A DNA stretch of 16,144 bases from Crenotrichaceae bacterium (GTDB lineage Bacteria; Pseudomonadota; Gammaproteobacteria; Methylococcales; DRLZ01): NCBI GenBank assembly GCA_011322755.1, contig DRLZ01000063.1:1-16144 (forward strand), written 5' to 3'. The position numbers were made by a program, and so were the translations under genes. Position 1 is the first letter of the stretch. Each line of letters opens with the position of its first letter. The notes below the pieces were generated by a model that was not told where the DNA came from, did not search any database, and saw nothing but the letters and a program-made list of their open reading frames with translations. Shown here piece by piece: positions 15,356 through 16,144 of this stretch.

Positions 15356-16144
15356 ATGACAACGAAAGCTGAGAAAGCATCACATCCTGGTTGCTGGGTT
15401 GAAGAATCACATGAAGACATTCTTGTCTTGCGCTATCCGGTAAAACGCACTCTGTTTCAGGGAAAAAGTGAGTTTCAAACAATTGATGTCGTCGAAACAA
15501 AGGGATTCGGCCGCATGTTACTCAACGACGGTCTGGTAATGATCAGTGAACGTGATGAGTTTATTTATCATGAAATGATTGCACATATTCCTTTATTCAC
15601 TCACCCTGAACCTGAAAACGTGCTGATTATCGGTGGTGGAGATGGTGGTACAGCGCGAGAGGTTTTACGCCATCAATCTGTAACCCATTGTCACCAGGTT
15701 GAGATTGATGAACTGGTCGTCAATACTTGTAAACAATGGATTCCACAAACTGCTGTCGGGATGAAAAAAACTTCCAGATTTACACTGGAGATTGGCGATG
15801 CTGTTGATTATGTAACAACAACAAATCAACAATACGATGTTATTCTGGTTGATTCAACAGATCCCATTGGCCCAGCTGTTCCATTGTTTGGAACTGATTT
15901 TTATTATCATGTGAATCGAATCCTGAAAGATGATGGAATCGTAGTTGCACAAGGCGAGTCACCCTTCTATGCAGCCGAACAACAACAATCGTTGCTCAAG
16001 ATAATGGGCGAACTGTTTCCAGTAGTCTCTCTGTACAATTATACCAATCTGACTTATCCAGGCGGCCTGTGGTCGTTTGCGTTTGCATCAAAAAAACAGC
16101 ACCCTGTTGCCGATTTTCATGACCACAAAGTAACTGAGAGCGGG
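15356..16144 (+). CDS. speE: Spermidine synthase (polyamine aminopropyltransferase), partial
   Basis: My translation from ATG 15356 gives 263 codons open to the window edge; the family is about 280-290 residues, so only the last 20 or so are missing. The enzyme transfers an aminopropyl group from decarboxylated S-adenosylmethionine to putrescine. Motifs seen are GGGDGGTAREVLRH (93-106), the nucleotide-binding glycine loop; VEID (115-118), whose acidic residue binds the donor; the catalytic loop VDSTDPIGPA (165-174) with D166 and D169; and YPGGLWSF (234-241) near the active site. No in-frame upstream ATG occurs, and only a weak AAAG ribosome site precedes the start. The gene is divergent from the pilus operon. 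No speD (decarboxylase) is in the window. Confidence 0.96.
   Translation, partial: MTTKAEKASHPGCWVEESHEDILVLRYPVKRTLFQGKSEFQTIDVVETKGFGRMLLNDGLVMISERDEFIYHEMIAHIPLFTHPEPENVLIIGGGDGGTAREVLRHQSVTHCHQVEIDELVVNTCKQWIPQTAVGMKKTSRFTLEIGDAVDYVTTTNQQYDVILVDSTDPIGPAVPLFGTDFYYHVNRILKDDGIVVAQGESPFYAAEQQQSLLKIMGELFPVVSLYNYTNLTYPGGLWSFAFASKKQHPVADFHDHKVTESG

Overview
The window looks like a piece of a gammaproteobacterial chromosome. FtsH begins MNDM, as I recall for the pseudomonad proteins. GlmM, spermidine synthase and a fimT-pilV-pilW-pilX-pilY1 minor-pilin cluster are all typical of that class. The DNA is moderately AT-rich by eye. I cannot name a genus. I see no mobile element, CRISPR array, rRNA or tRNA, and this is mostly core-genome content.

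Layout, left to right. (1) Positions 1-3804, minus strand: a two-gene ABC exporter of the Gld/ABC-2 type. The ATPase comes first (2860-3804), followed by a permease fused to a GldG-like auxiliary domain (2685 down to 1, cut by the window edge). (2) 3943-4218, plus strand: acylphosphatase, divergent from the ATPase and convergent with glmM. (3) 4236-8096, minus strand: ftsH, an intrinsic terminator, about 480 bases of non-coding but hairpin-rich DNA, then glmM. In many gammaproteobacteria the order is rlmE-ftsH-folP-glmM; here neither rlmE nor folP is in place. (4) 8521-15036, minus strand: the tightly packed type IV pilus operon fimT, pilV, pilW, pilX, pilY1, with overlaps of 1 to 4 bases or gaps of about 10 bases. 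No pilE follows pilY1. (5) 15356-16144, plus strand: most of speE, divergent from the pilus operon.

How the genes work together. The four minor prepilins (FimT, PilV, PilW, PilX) and the adhesin/tip protein PilY1 form one assembly unit that primes type IV pilus fibres. The ATPase and the permease-GldG protein form one membrane transporter of unknown substrate. FtsH (membrane protease) and GlmM (amino-sugar precursor of peptidoglycan and LPS) are housekeeping genes with separate transcription signals here. AcyP and SpeE are single metabolic genes.

The most interesting non-coding signals are in the ftsH promoter, where a perfect inverted repeat overlaps the -35 box and the same half-site hexamer recurs nearby. 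Similar hexamers occur in the long leader in front of glmM. A 17-base palindrome covers the probable -10 box of the ABC transporter. I did not find a convincing new biological system.
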